Shown piece by piece: positions 53,295 through 61,348 of a stretch of DNA of 64,000 bases. The translations under genes were made by a program, and so were the position numbers. The DNA comes from Flavobacteriaceae bacterium (GTDB lineage: Bacteria; Bacteroidota; Bacteroidia; Flavobacteriales; Flavobacteriaceae), in the NCBI GenBank assembly GCA_013001285.1, contig JABDMU010000035.1:1-64000 (forward strand). The letters run 5' to 3'. Within the stretch, counting starts at the first letter, position 1. Every line of letters starts with the position of its first letter. Below the pieces are notes generated by a model. That model worked only from the letters and a program-made list of their open reading frames with translations, was not told the origin of the DNA and did no database searches.

Positions 53295-54545
53295 TCAAGG
53301 TTTTACCCAAAGTAACTTCCTAAAATAGACATTCATAAGAATGAAATGTATTAAATAGGCTAGGAAGTATGCTATTGAAACACCTACAAATCCGTAATTT
53401 TTCACAAAAACAAAGGTGAGCACAGCAAATACAAGTGCCCACTCAATTTGAAAAAATATAAAGGCCTTAGTCTTCGCTTTTGCAATTAAAATATTGCCAA
53501 GTACCCAACCATTGATCTTTATAGTATCACCAATAAGATGAAACCCTATAAGTGTTCCGACTAGAAAAAACTCTTTATCAAGAAGTGTGTTGATCACAAA
53601 ATCTCTTAGAAAATAAACGGTCAATGCAATGATGACAATAATAGGAAGCATAAATTTCCAAACTTTAAAAACTTCTTTTTTCAGTTGAATTCCTTCTAAA
53701 GTGGAGAAGGTTGGAAGCAAATAAAATTTGAATGTGGTTGTTAAAAAAAGCAAGTACATTGCTGAAATACGCCACATGCCTTCCCATGATCCAGCATGGT
53801 TTTGATCAAATTCGGAAGCTAAAAAATAACGAACAAAGAATGTTGCAGAAATCAGACATATGGGTCCAGCCAAAGCCATTAGTGAAAATTTCGATAGTTT
53901 TTTAAATTGAACGTTATTAAACTGCCCTATCAATAATTTAAGAGAAAAAGGCTTGAAAATCGAGATCAAAATTAAAGACACCAAAAACGTAAGCAATTGA
54001 CCAATTGCAAAGGCATAAAATGCCCCAATTGTACTATATTTTATGATGAGTACGATCAGTACCAAGGCCGAAAGAATGGTTGCAATAATATTTATTAAAA
54101 CATAAAGTTTAATCTGCTTTAATCCGTTTAACACCGACATGAATAAGGTATGAATGGAAATACTTACTATCGAAAATGCCAAGACAATGAGAAAGCCTTC
54201 ATAGTCTGAAGAATTGAATAAATACTCAGATAACTTTGCCTTAAAAATAAGCGTGAAGGCGCAGACAGCAAGCGAAAAATAAAGGTGAATTTTAAAACTT
54301 GTTGAAAGCACACTTTTTAGAGATAGTACATCTTCTTTGTACCTGGCCGTATAGGTAACCGTACCATTTAGAGTGCCAAAATTACTAATAACGCTCGTGA
54401 TCTTAAGAAAATCCTTGAGCTGACCAATTAAGAACATACCACTAGTACTCAAATACACAGCCACAAATTTATTTGTAATTAATTTTACAATTAAACTTAC
54501 AGAGGTGCCAATGGCAGAATAAAAGGATGTCTTTACAAAATTCAA
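53295..54545 (-). CDS. Wzx-like polysaccharide flippase (minus strand copy)
   Basis: 416 residues, about 12 membrane helices, similar in layout to the convergent plus-strand copy. Both share FLIGQ/LIGN, the NFGTLNG/SLGIYNG element, the W-E-(G/A)-M-(W/N)-R-I-S block and LPxF in the same order. They are paralogues but clearly diverged. It is the last gene of a minus-strand operon with the sulfotransferase and a glycosyltransferase. The two flippases may move two different lipid-linked glycans. Confidence 0.87.
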   Translation of the reverse strand: MNFVKTSFYSAIGTSVSLIVKLITNKFVAVYLSTSGMFLIGQLKDFLKITSVISNFGTLNGTVTYTARYKEDVLSLKSVLSTSFKIHLYFSLAVCAFTLIFKAKLSEYLFNSSDYEGFLIVLAFSIVSISIHTLFMSVLNGLKQIKLYVLINIIATILSALVLIVLIIKYSTIGAFYAFAIGQLLTFLVSLILISIFKPFSLKLLIGQFNNVQFKKLSKFSLMALAGPICLISATFFVRYFLASEFDQNHAGSWEGMWRISAMYLLFLTTTFKFYLLPTFSTLEGIQLKKEVFKVWKFMLPIIVIIALTVYFLRDFVINTLLDKEFFLVGTLIGFHLIGDTIKINGWVLGNILIAKAKTKAFIFFQIEWALVFAVLTFVFVKNYGFVGVSIAYFLAYLIHFILMNVYFRKLLWVKP

Positions 54546-54548
54546 ATC

Positions 54549-55451
54549 TCAACTATTAAAATCGGTCCATTCAAAATAATCGGTTTTAGTTAATTCTTTT
54601 AATAATTTTACATCTTCGAGATATAACGATCTTAACCATATTCTATCTTTTTCTGATAACTCAGGATAGGTTATGGGGTTGCCTCCTTTAAAAAGGGACA
54701 TGTTCTTTAAGCGTTTTTTAATGCCATCTATACGCTGTCTTGAAATTAAATATTTGGCGATTTTGGTGTATCTGTATTTTCCTGTTGCTGTTTTATTGAT
54801 GAAATGAAAAAGTTTGGGATATTTTAATTTTTTTGTCGCATTTGATTTAATATCAGGTAACTCATTTAATGAAGACAATCCTAAAAAATGAAAACAATCG
54901 TTCATCGTGGCTACTCTGTCTGTGGCTAATTGTTCGAGGGTAATGATCTTAATTTGAGACGATCCAAAGGCTTCATAAAAGCGTTTTATCCATTTCCCAT
55001 ATAAACCAAAATGGTAGTAATTGTTTGGTAAATTTCCATAATTTTCAAATGTACTGTTGAGATCTTCGAGGACACTGTCTTTAAAACTTCGAACTTCTTG
55101 TTTACGCCCTTTCATATACCAATAATGAGAATAACAGCGATCAATAGGATTTCTTAAAATGAAAATAAAACTTGGCGTATGTTTAAACTGTTTCCTTACC
55201 GTTGCAATAAATTCGGGATAGTACATATATGAAGTGGTAGACTCCCCTAATATTTTTGCATCAGGATCAGTAAACAGACTTGAATACCAAGCCATGCGTT
55301 TTGCATTGTTAAAAGAAGGTGAATTCCAAAAAACGGGTTCTTTTACTACCGACATGCATATGTCTGGATGACAATCTAAAAGATCGTGTAAACTGGAGGT
55401 GCCAGATTTTGCAGCGCCAGGAATAAAAAGATTAGGATATATGGACATCAT
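54549..55451 (-). CDS. PAPS-dependent carbohydrate sulfotransferase
   Basis: 300 residues of the heparan/NodH-type sulfotransferase fold. The 5'-phosphosulfate loop is LFIPGAAKSGTSSLHDLL (8-25, Lys15) and the 3'-phosphate site is FIFILRNPIDRCYSHYWYMK (about 97-116; Arg and Ser). Alternative start MMS vs MS is trivial. It would transfer sulfate to a sugar of the surface glycan. Marine bacteria often sulfate surface polysaccharides, so this fits. PAPS synthesis genes are not in the window. It lies 3 bp before the flippase gene and 66 bp after a glycosyltransferase gene. Confidence 0.87.
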   Translation of the reverse strand: MMSIYPNLFIPGAAKSGTSSLHDLLDCHPDICMSVVKEPVFWNSPSFNNAKRMAWYSSLFTDPDAKILGESTTSYMYYPEFIATVRKQFKHTPSFIFILRNPIDRCYSHYWYMKGRKQEVRSFKDSVLEDLNSTFENYGNLPNNYYHFGLYGKWIKRFYEAFGSSQIKIITLEQLATDRVATMNDCFHFLGLSSLNELPDIKSNATKKLKYPKLFHFINKTATGKYRYTKIAKYLISRQRIDGIKKRLKNMSLFKGGNPITYPELSEKDRIWLRSLYLEDVKLLKELTKTDYFEWTDFNS

Positions 55452-55517
55452 TCTTTAGAAATATTCATTATAAACCTACATAAATTTTTTTACTCACAGT
55501 TGAATCTTTTTTGCTGC

Positions 55518-56669
55518 TTATCTATCAAGAGCTATATTCCATTTTTCCAAATAGGATTCAGATACAGTTAAGTAGTCATGATGATCTAAAATAAATTGCC
55601 GTGCATTTGCTGATATCTCTATTATCTTTTTTGGATTAAGAATTAACCATTCTAACATTTTGAAAATTGAACGCGTATCAGGAAGGGCATTTATTGCAAC
55701 CGAATTTTCCTCCAGATTGTAATACTCCAACCATTCTTTTTCAGCGCCTGTAAATACCACTTTTCCCTTGGCCATGGCTTCCAGAGCATTGTAACCTTGA
55801 TCATAAGAATATACCTGATCTAGTAAGATATGGCAGGTGTTATAGGCCTTGATATAGTCCTTAAACGGCAGATCTTTTGTATTAATGATCTCGATCTTTT
55901 CTGAATATTTTTGCGAGATCAAGTCGATGGCTTCTTCAAAAAACCGATTGCCTTTTTTTACATAGTTTGTTGAATTAACACCATGAAAAATAATGATCTT
56001 CCCATCAATTTTTGCAGCGTTGTATGCTAATTCGAAACTGTTTATCGGATTCGGGATAAGGCCCAAATATTTTTTATTTCCAACTAGTGGAAGATGGTAA
56101 TCTAAATCAGATGCTATCACACCATCGATGGTCTCAAATAAGAAATCATGTAATTGCTTAAAGGGCTTAGAAATGTATTTTATAATAAATTTATAATTGG
56201 CCTTTAGAGTTTCATCAGATTGAAATGGGGTTAAGATCGAATACCGCAACTTATTATCATGGGCATATTTAACACTGGAATAGTCGGTGCCGCAACTCAA
56301 TAAAAACAAGCTTTTATTTTGAGTCTTTAGTTGTTTGATAAATTCAATTTCCTTTTTGGGAGTAACTTTTATACTTTGTTCATTGATCAATTGAACGATA
56401 TCAAAATTTGAAAGTTGAGGTATGAGTTTTTTGAACCGACGCGCACGTTCACTTTGGATGAGATTAACCCCAGTTATTTTATGTACTAATTTTACAAGTG
56501 GATGAAGGAAAGTAGAGGAAAAAACCTTGGCATCATGATCGAGGTCTACAGGATATTTTTTAAAACCGTCACCAGTTCCAACAAGTAAAACCTCGTGTCC
56601 CAGCTCAGTCAATCCTGCCTTAAGAGTATTGTGTAGGCCACTGTATTCACCTATCAATAAAATCCTCAT
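55518..56669 (-). CDS. Glycosyltransferase (GT-B fold, GT4-like)
   Basis: 383 residues with two Rossmann domains. The N-terminal MRILLIGEYSGLHNTLKAGL and LSCGTDYSSVKYAH fit the acceptor domain. GKIIIFHGVNSTNYVKKGNRFF (landmark only), the donor-binding stretch TCHILLDQVYSYDQGYNALEAMAKGKVVFTG and the E-x7-E-like LEAMAKG element fit retaining GT4-type enzymes, though weakly in parts. It would add one sugar in building the repeat unit. Head of a minus-strand operon, divergent from a GT2 gene, with overlapping promoters between them. Confidence 0.8.
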   Translation of the reverse strand: MRILLIGEYSGLHNTLKAGLTELGHEVLLVGTGDGFKKYPVDLDHDAKVFSSTFLHPLVKLVHKITGVNLIQSERARRFKKLIPQLSNFDIVQLINEQSIKVTPKKEIEFIKQLKTQNKSLFLLSCGTDYSSVKYAHDNKLRYSILTPFQSDETLKANYKFIIKYISKPFKQLHDFLFETIDGVIASDLDYHLPLVGNKKYLGLIPNPINSFELAYNAAKIDGKIIIFHGVNSTNYVKKGNRFFEEAIDLISQKYSEKIEIINTKDLPFKDYIKAYNTCHILLDQVYSYDQGYNALEAMAKGKVVFTGAEKEWLEYYNLEENSVAINALPDTRSIFKMLEWLILNPKKIIEISANARQFILDHHDYLTVSESYLEKWNIALDR

Positions 56670-56677
56670 GAAATGTT

Positions 56678-56685
56678 TACATTTG
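56678..56685 (+). promoter_or_regulatory. -7 box for the plus-strand GT2 gene
   Basis: TACATTTG matches TAnnTTTG and ends 19 bp before the ATG at 56705. It faces the minus-strand box at 56689-56696, three bases away, so the two promoters overlap. Confidence 0.55.
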
Positions 56686-56688
56686 TTT

Positions 56689-56696
56689 CAAAGATA
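56689..56696 (-). promoter_or_regulatory. -7 box for the minus-strand GT4-like gene
   Basis: CAAAGATA on the plus strand is TATCTTTG on the minus strand, ending 19 bp before the start codon at 56669. The two divergent start points would lie at about 56685 and 56689. Confidence 0.55.
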
Positions 56697-56704
56697 ATTT
56701 TTTA

Positions 56705-57544
56705 ATGAACATTGCTGCTAATAAAAAAGAAACTTTGGAGATTCTGATATCTACAATGAATCGGAAATCACTGTCCTTTTTAGAAGCCATGTTTCCTCAT
56801 GATCATCATTCCAATTTTCAATTACTAGTTATCAATCAAACCCAAAAGGGAGAACCCCTTCTTTCTGATCAAGATCATATAAGAGTGATCAATTCATTTG
56901 AAACAGGATTACCTCATAGTAGAAACTTAGCAATTCAAAATGCCAAAGGCGATTACTGTTTAATAGCCGATGACGATGTTTGTTATAAAGAGGGGTTTGC
57001 AAGCCATATTTTGGAAGCATTTCGTAAGTATGAGGATGCCGATTTGATCACTTTTCAAATGGTAGATGAAACAGGAAAATTATTTAAGGATTATCCAGAG
57101 GTCATTCGCCATGATAAAAGATCTATTACCAAGGCCAATTCGGTTGTAATAGCCTTCAAACCAGCATCACTAAAGAAAAATCATGTCCACTTCAATACAA
57201 ATTTTGGACTTGGCGCAATATTTCCTACTGCCAACGAATATGTATTTATGCGAAATGCTTTAAAGGCCAATCTGAAACTTTATTTTGAACCCAAGGTTAT
57301 CCTCTCTCATCCTTTTGAAAGCTCAGGAAAAAACTTTGGAAGCGATAAAATGGTGTTTTCGCGCGCCGCACTTTTTTATAAATATTCTGGAATTTTAGGC
57401 TATTTAAGATTGTGTAAATATCTTTACTTGGTCTATATGCGAGATTTGATTACAATAAAGGAACTTTGGCCAAAATTTAAACAAGGACATAAGGGAATAA
57501 AGACTTACAAAAAATTGATAGCTCAAGGATTGGAAAAACGATAA
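56705..57544 (+). CDS. Glycosyltransferase family 2
   Basis: 279 residues, GT-A fold. LEILISTMNRKSLSFLEAMF near the start, LPHSRNLAIQNAKGDYCLIADDDV with the metal-binding Asp-Asp-Asp (about 82-90), FQMVDETGKLF, then GLGAIFPTANEYVFMRNAL acting as the acceptor loop. It transfers one sugar from a nucleotide donor. Operon with the FdtA-like ketoisomerase gene 6 bp downstream. Which sugar is not predictable. Confidence 0.87.
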   Translation: MNIAANKKETLEILISTMNRKSLSFLEAMFPHDHHSNFQLLVINQTQKGEPLLSDQDHIRVINSFETGLPHSRNLAIQNAKGDYCLIADDDVCYKEGFASHILEAFRKYEDADLITFQMVDETGKLFKDYPEVIRHDKRSITKANSVVIAFKPASLKKNHVHFNTNFGLGAIFPTANEYVFMRNALKANLKLYFEPKVILSHPFESSGKNFGSDKMVFSRAALFYKYSGILGYLRLCKYLYLVYMRDLITIKELWPKFKQGHKGIKTYKKLIAQGLEKR

Positions 57545-57550
57545 ACACGT

Positions 57551-57967
57551 ATGAAAACAAGTACAGTAGAAGATGTAACGATCATTGAGATCCCGAAGAT
57601 CGTTGATGAAAAAGGTCGTGGGAAACTTTCGGTTATTGAAAAAGATTTGATTCCCTTTAAGATTGAACGCGTTTATTATTTATATGATGTACCAAGTGAT
57701 GCCTATCGTGGCGGCCATGCTCATAAAGAATTGATCCAATTTATGGTACCATTAAGCGGAAGTTTTGATGTTGTGCTTGATGACGGCACTTCAAAAAAGC
57801 GCATCATGTTAAATAAACCAAATATTGGTATTTTGATTCCCACAGGAATTTGGCGTGAACTTGAAAACTTTTCTTCTGGAGCCGTGTGTTTGGTTTTAGC
57901 ATCTCATGTTTTTGACGAATCAGATTACCTTTGGGAATACCAGGAATTCAAAGCGTACAAAAAATAA
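57551..57967 (+). CDS. dTDP-4-keto-6-deoxy-glucose 3,4-ketoisomerase (FdtA/QdtA-like cupin)
   Basis: 138 residues, single cupin domain. IIEIPKIVDEKGRGKLSVIE, then YRGGHAHKELIQFMVPLSG (52-70, catalytic His pair 56/58), VVLDDGTSKKRI, PTGIWRELENFS and VFDESDYLWEYQEFKAY. This is the FdtA/QdtA/WxcM-type enzyme that moves the keto group from C4 to C3. Its product is the substrate of the FdtB-like aminotransferase at 50883. FdtA and QdtA differ in C4 stereochemistry and I cannot tell which this is. Confidence 0.9.
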   Translation: MKTSTVEDVTIIEIPKIVDEKGRGKLSVIEKDLIPFKIERVYYLYDVPSDAYRGGHAHKELIQFMVPLSGSFDVVLDDGTSKKRIMLNKPNIGILIPTGIWRELENFSSGAVCLVLASHVFDESDYLWEYQEFKAYKK

Positions 57968-57972
57968 GCGTC

Positions 57973-58851
57973 CTAAAGCCGACAAAGGTAGCCAAGTCTA
58001 TAGATGTCGAATAAAAACAAATTCGGATTTTTACCTAATAAATTTTTTTCAATCTGTGTATTAAAATTCGCCATTAGGTTTCCGAATAATCTATGAAGTC
58101 CAAATAATTTTAATTTCTGAAACATACTTAGCATTGAAATTTCATGATGGGTTAATTTCTTCAGATTATTTATATAATAAAGCGTTTCTACGGCTTTTCT
58201 GGTTTTTTCCAAATAGTTTTCATTTGTATCAATTCCTAAATGATACACTTCGTTGTCGATGTGATGGACATTACACTTTCGCGAACTTAAAAGCCCTCCA
58301 AATAAATAATCCAAACCATATAAATTTTTAGTTTCAGTTTTATTGATCTGTAAAAAGAGGTCTTTCTTAATCAAAAAATTTGCTGAGATGATGACCTTAT
58401 ACGGTTTTTTATTTCTTACTGCAGCGGAAACTTCTTCGCGATGCTTACCAAAGGTATATCGCAATGTTTTATTGGGTTCAGGGTTGGTATCTGCATAGGC
58501 AAAACCACCAAAAATAGCGTCATAACTCTTTTCTACCATGTCCAGATAATTCACTAAAAAGGACTCGGTTTTTGGAAGGACATCAGAATCGATGAACAAG
58601 AGCCAATCATATTGGGCTTTTTTAGCAAGTAAATGTCGGTTTGCATTACGACCAATATTTTGTTGTGCCTCAATAAATTTACAATGGCTAAGGTTATTTA
58701 TCTTTTGATTTTCGATATTATGATGAGAAAATGACCCATCATCAATACAGATCAATTCATAAACAATATTTGCCTTTAATGCTTGTCGCTCCAAGGCTTT
58801 AGCCAAGGGATGCGTATTAAAATTAAATGTTGGGATTAGTATCGAAATCAT
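57973..58851 (-). CDS. Glycosyltransferase family 2 (second)
   Basis: 292 residues, GT-A fold. ISILIPTFNFNTHPLAKAL, YELICIDDGSFSHHN (Asp-Asp), NIGRNANRHLLAKKAQYDWLLFIDSDV with the D-x-D motif (about 79-93), FGGFAYADTNPEPNKTLRYTFG and GLDYLFGGLLSSRKC (acceptor region) are all present. It is alone on the minus strand next to the FdtA-like gene. A TAGGTTTG -7 box lies just 8 bp upstream of its start codon. Confidence 0.88.
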   Translation of the reverse strand: MISILIPTFNFNTHPLAKALERQALKANIVYELICIDDGSFSHHNIENQKINNLSHCKFIEAQQNIGRNANRHLLAKKAQYDWLLFIDSDVLPKTESFLVNYLDMVEKSYDAIFGGFAYADTNPEPNKTLRYTFGKHREEVSAAVRNKKPYKVIISANFLIKKDLFLQINKTETKNLYGLDYLFGGLLSSRKCNVHHIDNEVYHLGIDTNENYLEKTRKAVETLYYINNLKKLTHHEISMLSMFQKLKLFGLHRLFGNLMANFNTQIEKNLLGKNPNLFLFDIYRLGYLCRL

Positions 58852-58859
58852 AATGAAAT

Positions 58860-58867
58860 CAAACCTA
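58860..58867 (-). promoter_or_regulatory. -7 box of the second GT2 gene
   Basis: CAAACCTA on the plus strand is TAGGTTTG on the minus strand. It ends 8 bp before the start codon, implying a UTR of about 5 nt. AAACCTACATAAA (58861-58873) recurs at 55472-55484, before the sulfotransferase gene. Confidence 0.4.
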
Positions 58868-58929
58868 CATAAAAAATTCGAGATTTTGATATGATTAAAA
58901 ATTGGTATAGTAGTTGTAACTTGTATTCT

Positions 58930-60495
58930 ATGAAGTTAAAAAAAGCACTTTTTATTATAATTTTTATGCCCTTGGTCATCTGGTCACAGCAGGAATTTCA
59001 TGTTTTTCCACCAAACCATAGCACAACACCTGGAATGCCATCCGGGAATGGTAGTCTACAAAAGCCTTGGGACCTTCAAACAGCACTTGATCAACTTTCA
59101 AATACTGTTGATGGTGGCGATACCATTTGGTTACATGAAGGCGTTTATTCAGGCCGGTATATAAGTTCATTAGGAAGTTCAAATGCGAGAAAGAAAATTG
59201 TTGTTGACGCCTATCAAAATCAAAAGGTGGTGCTGAATGGCAATGTTGCATCTAAACGTGGCTCTGTCCTTGAAGTACGTGGAAGCCATGTTTCATTCAG
59301 AAATATAGAAATTACTTTTATTGGTGAATTTGCAAGAAAACAAGGTGAAAAAGGCTTTGAGATTGTTAACGGATTAAACCATGTATCAGGTGTAAATTGT
59401 GAATTCATTAATCTTAAAATTCATAATAATCCAGGTTCTGGTTTGGGATCATGGAAACGCACCGGCGGCACTTTGATCTATGGATGTACTATTTTTAATA
59501 ATGGCTACTTTTCCACAAAAAGAGGAAGTGGTGTAGGTATGTATATTCAAAATGAAAGTAATGCCATTCGAATGGTAAAGAACAACATTATTTTTAATAA
59601 TTACTATAAAGGCGTCCAGGTATGGTCGGCATCGAAAAAAGCAAAGACTTCATATGTAAAAAACGTCACTTTAAAAAATAACGTCATATTCAATAACGGC
59701 TTACCTGGAAAGCAATTTCGAGACAACATAATTGTTGCTACTGATGACAGAAATGGGATTAATATCGCCAAGAATATAAAAATCATAGAAAATATCATCT
59801 ATCATAATACTGATATAAAATCTTTTCAGAATAGTGGTCACGGCACATCATTATCCTTAGGTTACAGAGCAAGCGCCCCACTTGAGGCTATTGAGGTCAT
59901 TAATAATGTTTTTATTGGAAGAAATTATGCCCTTAGATTTGTCAATGCCAAAGACCTTATCTTTAAGAATAATACGGTCTACACTGCGTATCTTCATTTC
60001 AATAAGTCGGCATTAAACAACATTTCAAAATGGAAATTTGATAACAATACATATTTCACAAAAAACAAAGTGCCTTTTAGAGTTGCGGGTAGTAAAGATT
60101 ATAGCCTAAATGATTGGAAAGCGCAACATGTTATTGAATCGAAGAGTTCTTGGCAACATTTAAAAGAGTTCAACCTTCGCAATGTTTTGACTGTTAAACA
60201 AAATGAATATGATTCTTCAAAGTTTACGGCTGTGCTTTTCGAAAAAAATGGTGCTAATGTAAGTGTTGATCTTTCGAAATTCGACTTAAAAAAGAATCAG
60301 ACCTATGATGTTTTAAATATTTCTAATGGCGAAGTATTATTTACCGGACGCTTATCGGAATCGAAAATTATTTCCATGCCAATTGGGACTCTAAATAATA
60401 CCAATTCAAATTTTGGAGTTTTTGAAATTAAATTTGATAAAGCCGTAGAAAAAAAGATGAGTTTCCTGACGCGTTGGTTGAAATGGCTCTTTTAG
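58930..60495 (+). CDS. Secreted right-handed beta-helix protein
   Basis: 521 residues from MKLKKALFII; an ATG 39 bp upstream would precede the signal peptide by 13 polar residues and is less likely. Signal peptide about 1-19 (VIWSQ). The body is a parallel beta-helix with coils such as VSFRNIEITFIGEF, GCTIFNNGYF, RMVKNNIIFNNYYKGVQVW and LKNNVIFNNG (about 120-350): right-handed repeats with stacked Asn. Such proteins bind or cleave polysaccharides (lyases, epimerases). No lyase Lys/Arg set was identified. Its position suggests it acts on the locus glycan. Confidence 0.85.
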   Translation: MKLKKALFIIIFMPLVIWSQQEFHVFPPNHSTTPGMPSGNGSLQKPWDLQTALDQLSNTVDGGDTIWLHEGVYSGRYISSLGSSNARKKIVVDAYQNQKVVLNGNVASKRGSVLEVRGSHVSFRNIEITFIGEFARKQGEKGFEIVNGLNHVSGVNCEFINLKIHNNPGSGLGSWKRTGGTLIYGCTIFNNGYFSTKRGSGVGMYIQNESNAIRMVKNNIIFNNYYKGVQVWSASKKAKTSYVKNVTLKNNVIFNNGLPGKQFRDNIIVATDDRNGINIAKNIKIIENIIYHNTDIKSFQNSGHGTSLSLGYRASAPLEAIEVINNVFIGRNYALRFVNAKDLIFKNNTVYTAYLHFNKSALNNISKWKFDNNTYFTKNKVPFRVAGSKDYSLNDWKAQHVIESKSSWQHLKEFNLRNVLTVKQNEYDSSKFTAVLFEKNGANVSVDLSKFDLKKNQTYDVLNISNGEVLFTGRLSESKIISMPIGTLNNTNSNFGVFEIKFDKAVEKKMSFLTRWLKWLF

Positions 60496-61175
60496 TTCTG
60501 ACGTCGGGTAACCTCATAAACTTTATTCTTATCACATTGATATGTTTTCCCAGGGAATTTCATGATCATGGCATAATCATGTGTTGCCATTAAAATGTTA
60601 TGTCCTTTTTTATTAAGATCTTGAAGCACTTCCATGACTTCAACACTGGTTTGAGGATCTAAATTTCCAGTTGGTTCATCGGCTAAAATAAGCTCAGGAT
60701 CATTCAATAAGGCTCTTGCAATTCCTACACGTTGTTGTTCACCACCCGATAATTCATAAGGGTATTTGTAACCCATATGTTTCATATCTACTTTTTCTAA
60801 AACTTCTTCAATTTGAGCAGCTATCTCCTCTTTGTTTTTCCAGCCTGTTGCTCTTAAAACAAATTCCAGATTACCTTCAACAGTACGATCATTCAATAGT
60901 TTAAAATCTTGAAAAACAACTCCTAATTTTCGCCGTAAGAATGGAATGTCTTTTTCCTTTAACCCAGGAAGATCAAAGCCCACAATATAACCATCACCTT
61001 CGGTTAATTCAAGATCGCCATAAAGCGTTTTTAAAAAGCTACTTTTACCGGTTCCCGTTTTTCCGATCAAATACACAAATTCACCTTTTTTCATAACGAA
61101 ATTGACCTCCCCTAAAACCAAGGTCCCACCTTGATATATGGATGCATTTTCTAAACGTACAACAGTTTCTGACAT
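60492..61175 (-). CDS. ftsE: FtsE-like ABC ATPase
   Basis: 227 residues: Walker [19 protein letters not shown] (about 36-53), Q-loop VFQDFKLL, signature [16 protein letters not shown] (about 142-157), Walker [16 protein letters not shown], His switch [10 protein letters not shown]. The [18 protein letters not shown] segment matches FtsE. FtsE drives FtsX, which activates peptidoglycan hydrolases at the division site. ftsX is not next to it, as usual in Bacteroidota. The 3' end overlaps the convergent beta-helix gene by 4 bp. Another exporter ATPase cannot be fully excluded. Confidence 0.88.
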   Translation of the reverse strand: MSETVVRLENASIYQGGTLVLGEVNFVMKKGEFVYLIGKTGTGKSSFLKTLYGDLELTEGDGYIVGFDLPGLKEKDIPFLRRKLGVVFQDFKLLNDRTVEGNLEFVLRATGWKNKEEIAAQIEEVLEKVDMKHMGYKYPYELSGGEQQRVGIARALLNDPELILADEPTGNLDPQTSVEVMEVLQDLNKKGHNILMATHDYAMIMKFPGKTYQCDKNKVYEVTRRQN

Positions 61176-61318
61176 AGTGTGAATTTCAATGCTGTAAATG
61201 TATTATTAAATCCGTCAAAACCCAAAACGTAAATCCGCTAATAATATTGAATTTTATCATTTAATAAGTTAGTTTATAATTATATCAAATTTCAATCGTT
61301 ATAAAAAAGGAGATTAAA

Positions 61319-61326
61319 TATCTTTG
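61319..61326 (+). promoter_or_regulatory. -7 promoter box of the large TPR gene
   Basis: TATCTTTG matches TAnnTTTG and ends 22 bp before the ATG at 61349, giving a UTR of about 19 nt. Confidence 0.5.
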
Positions 61327-61348
61327 ACATCAACAAAAAACGAACTTA

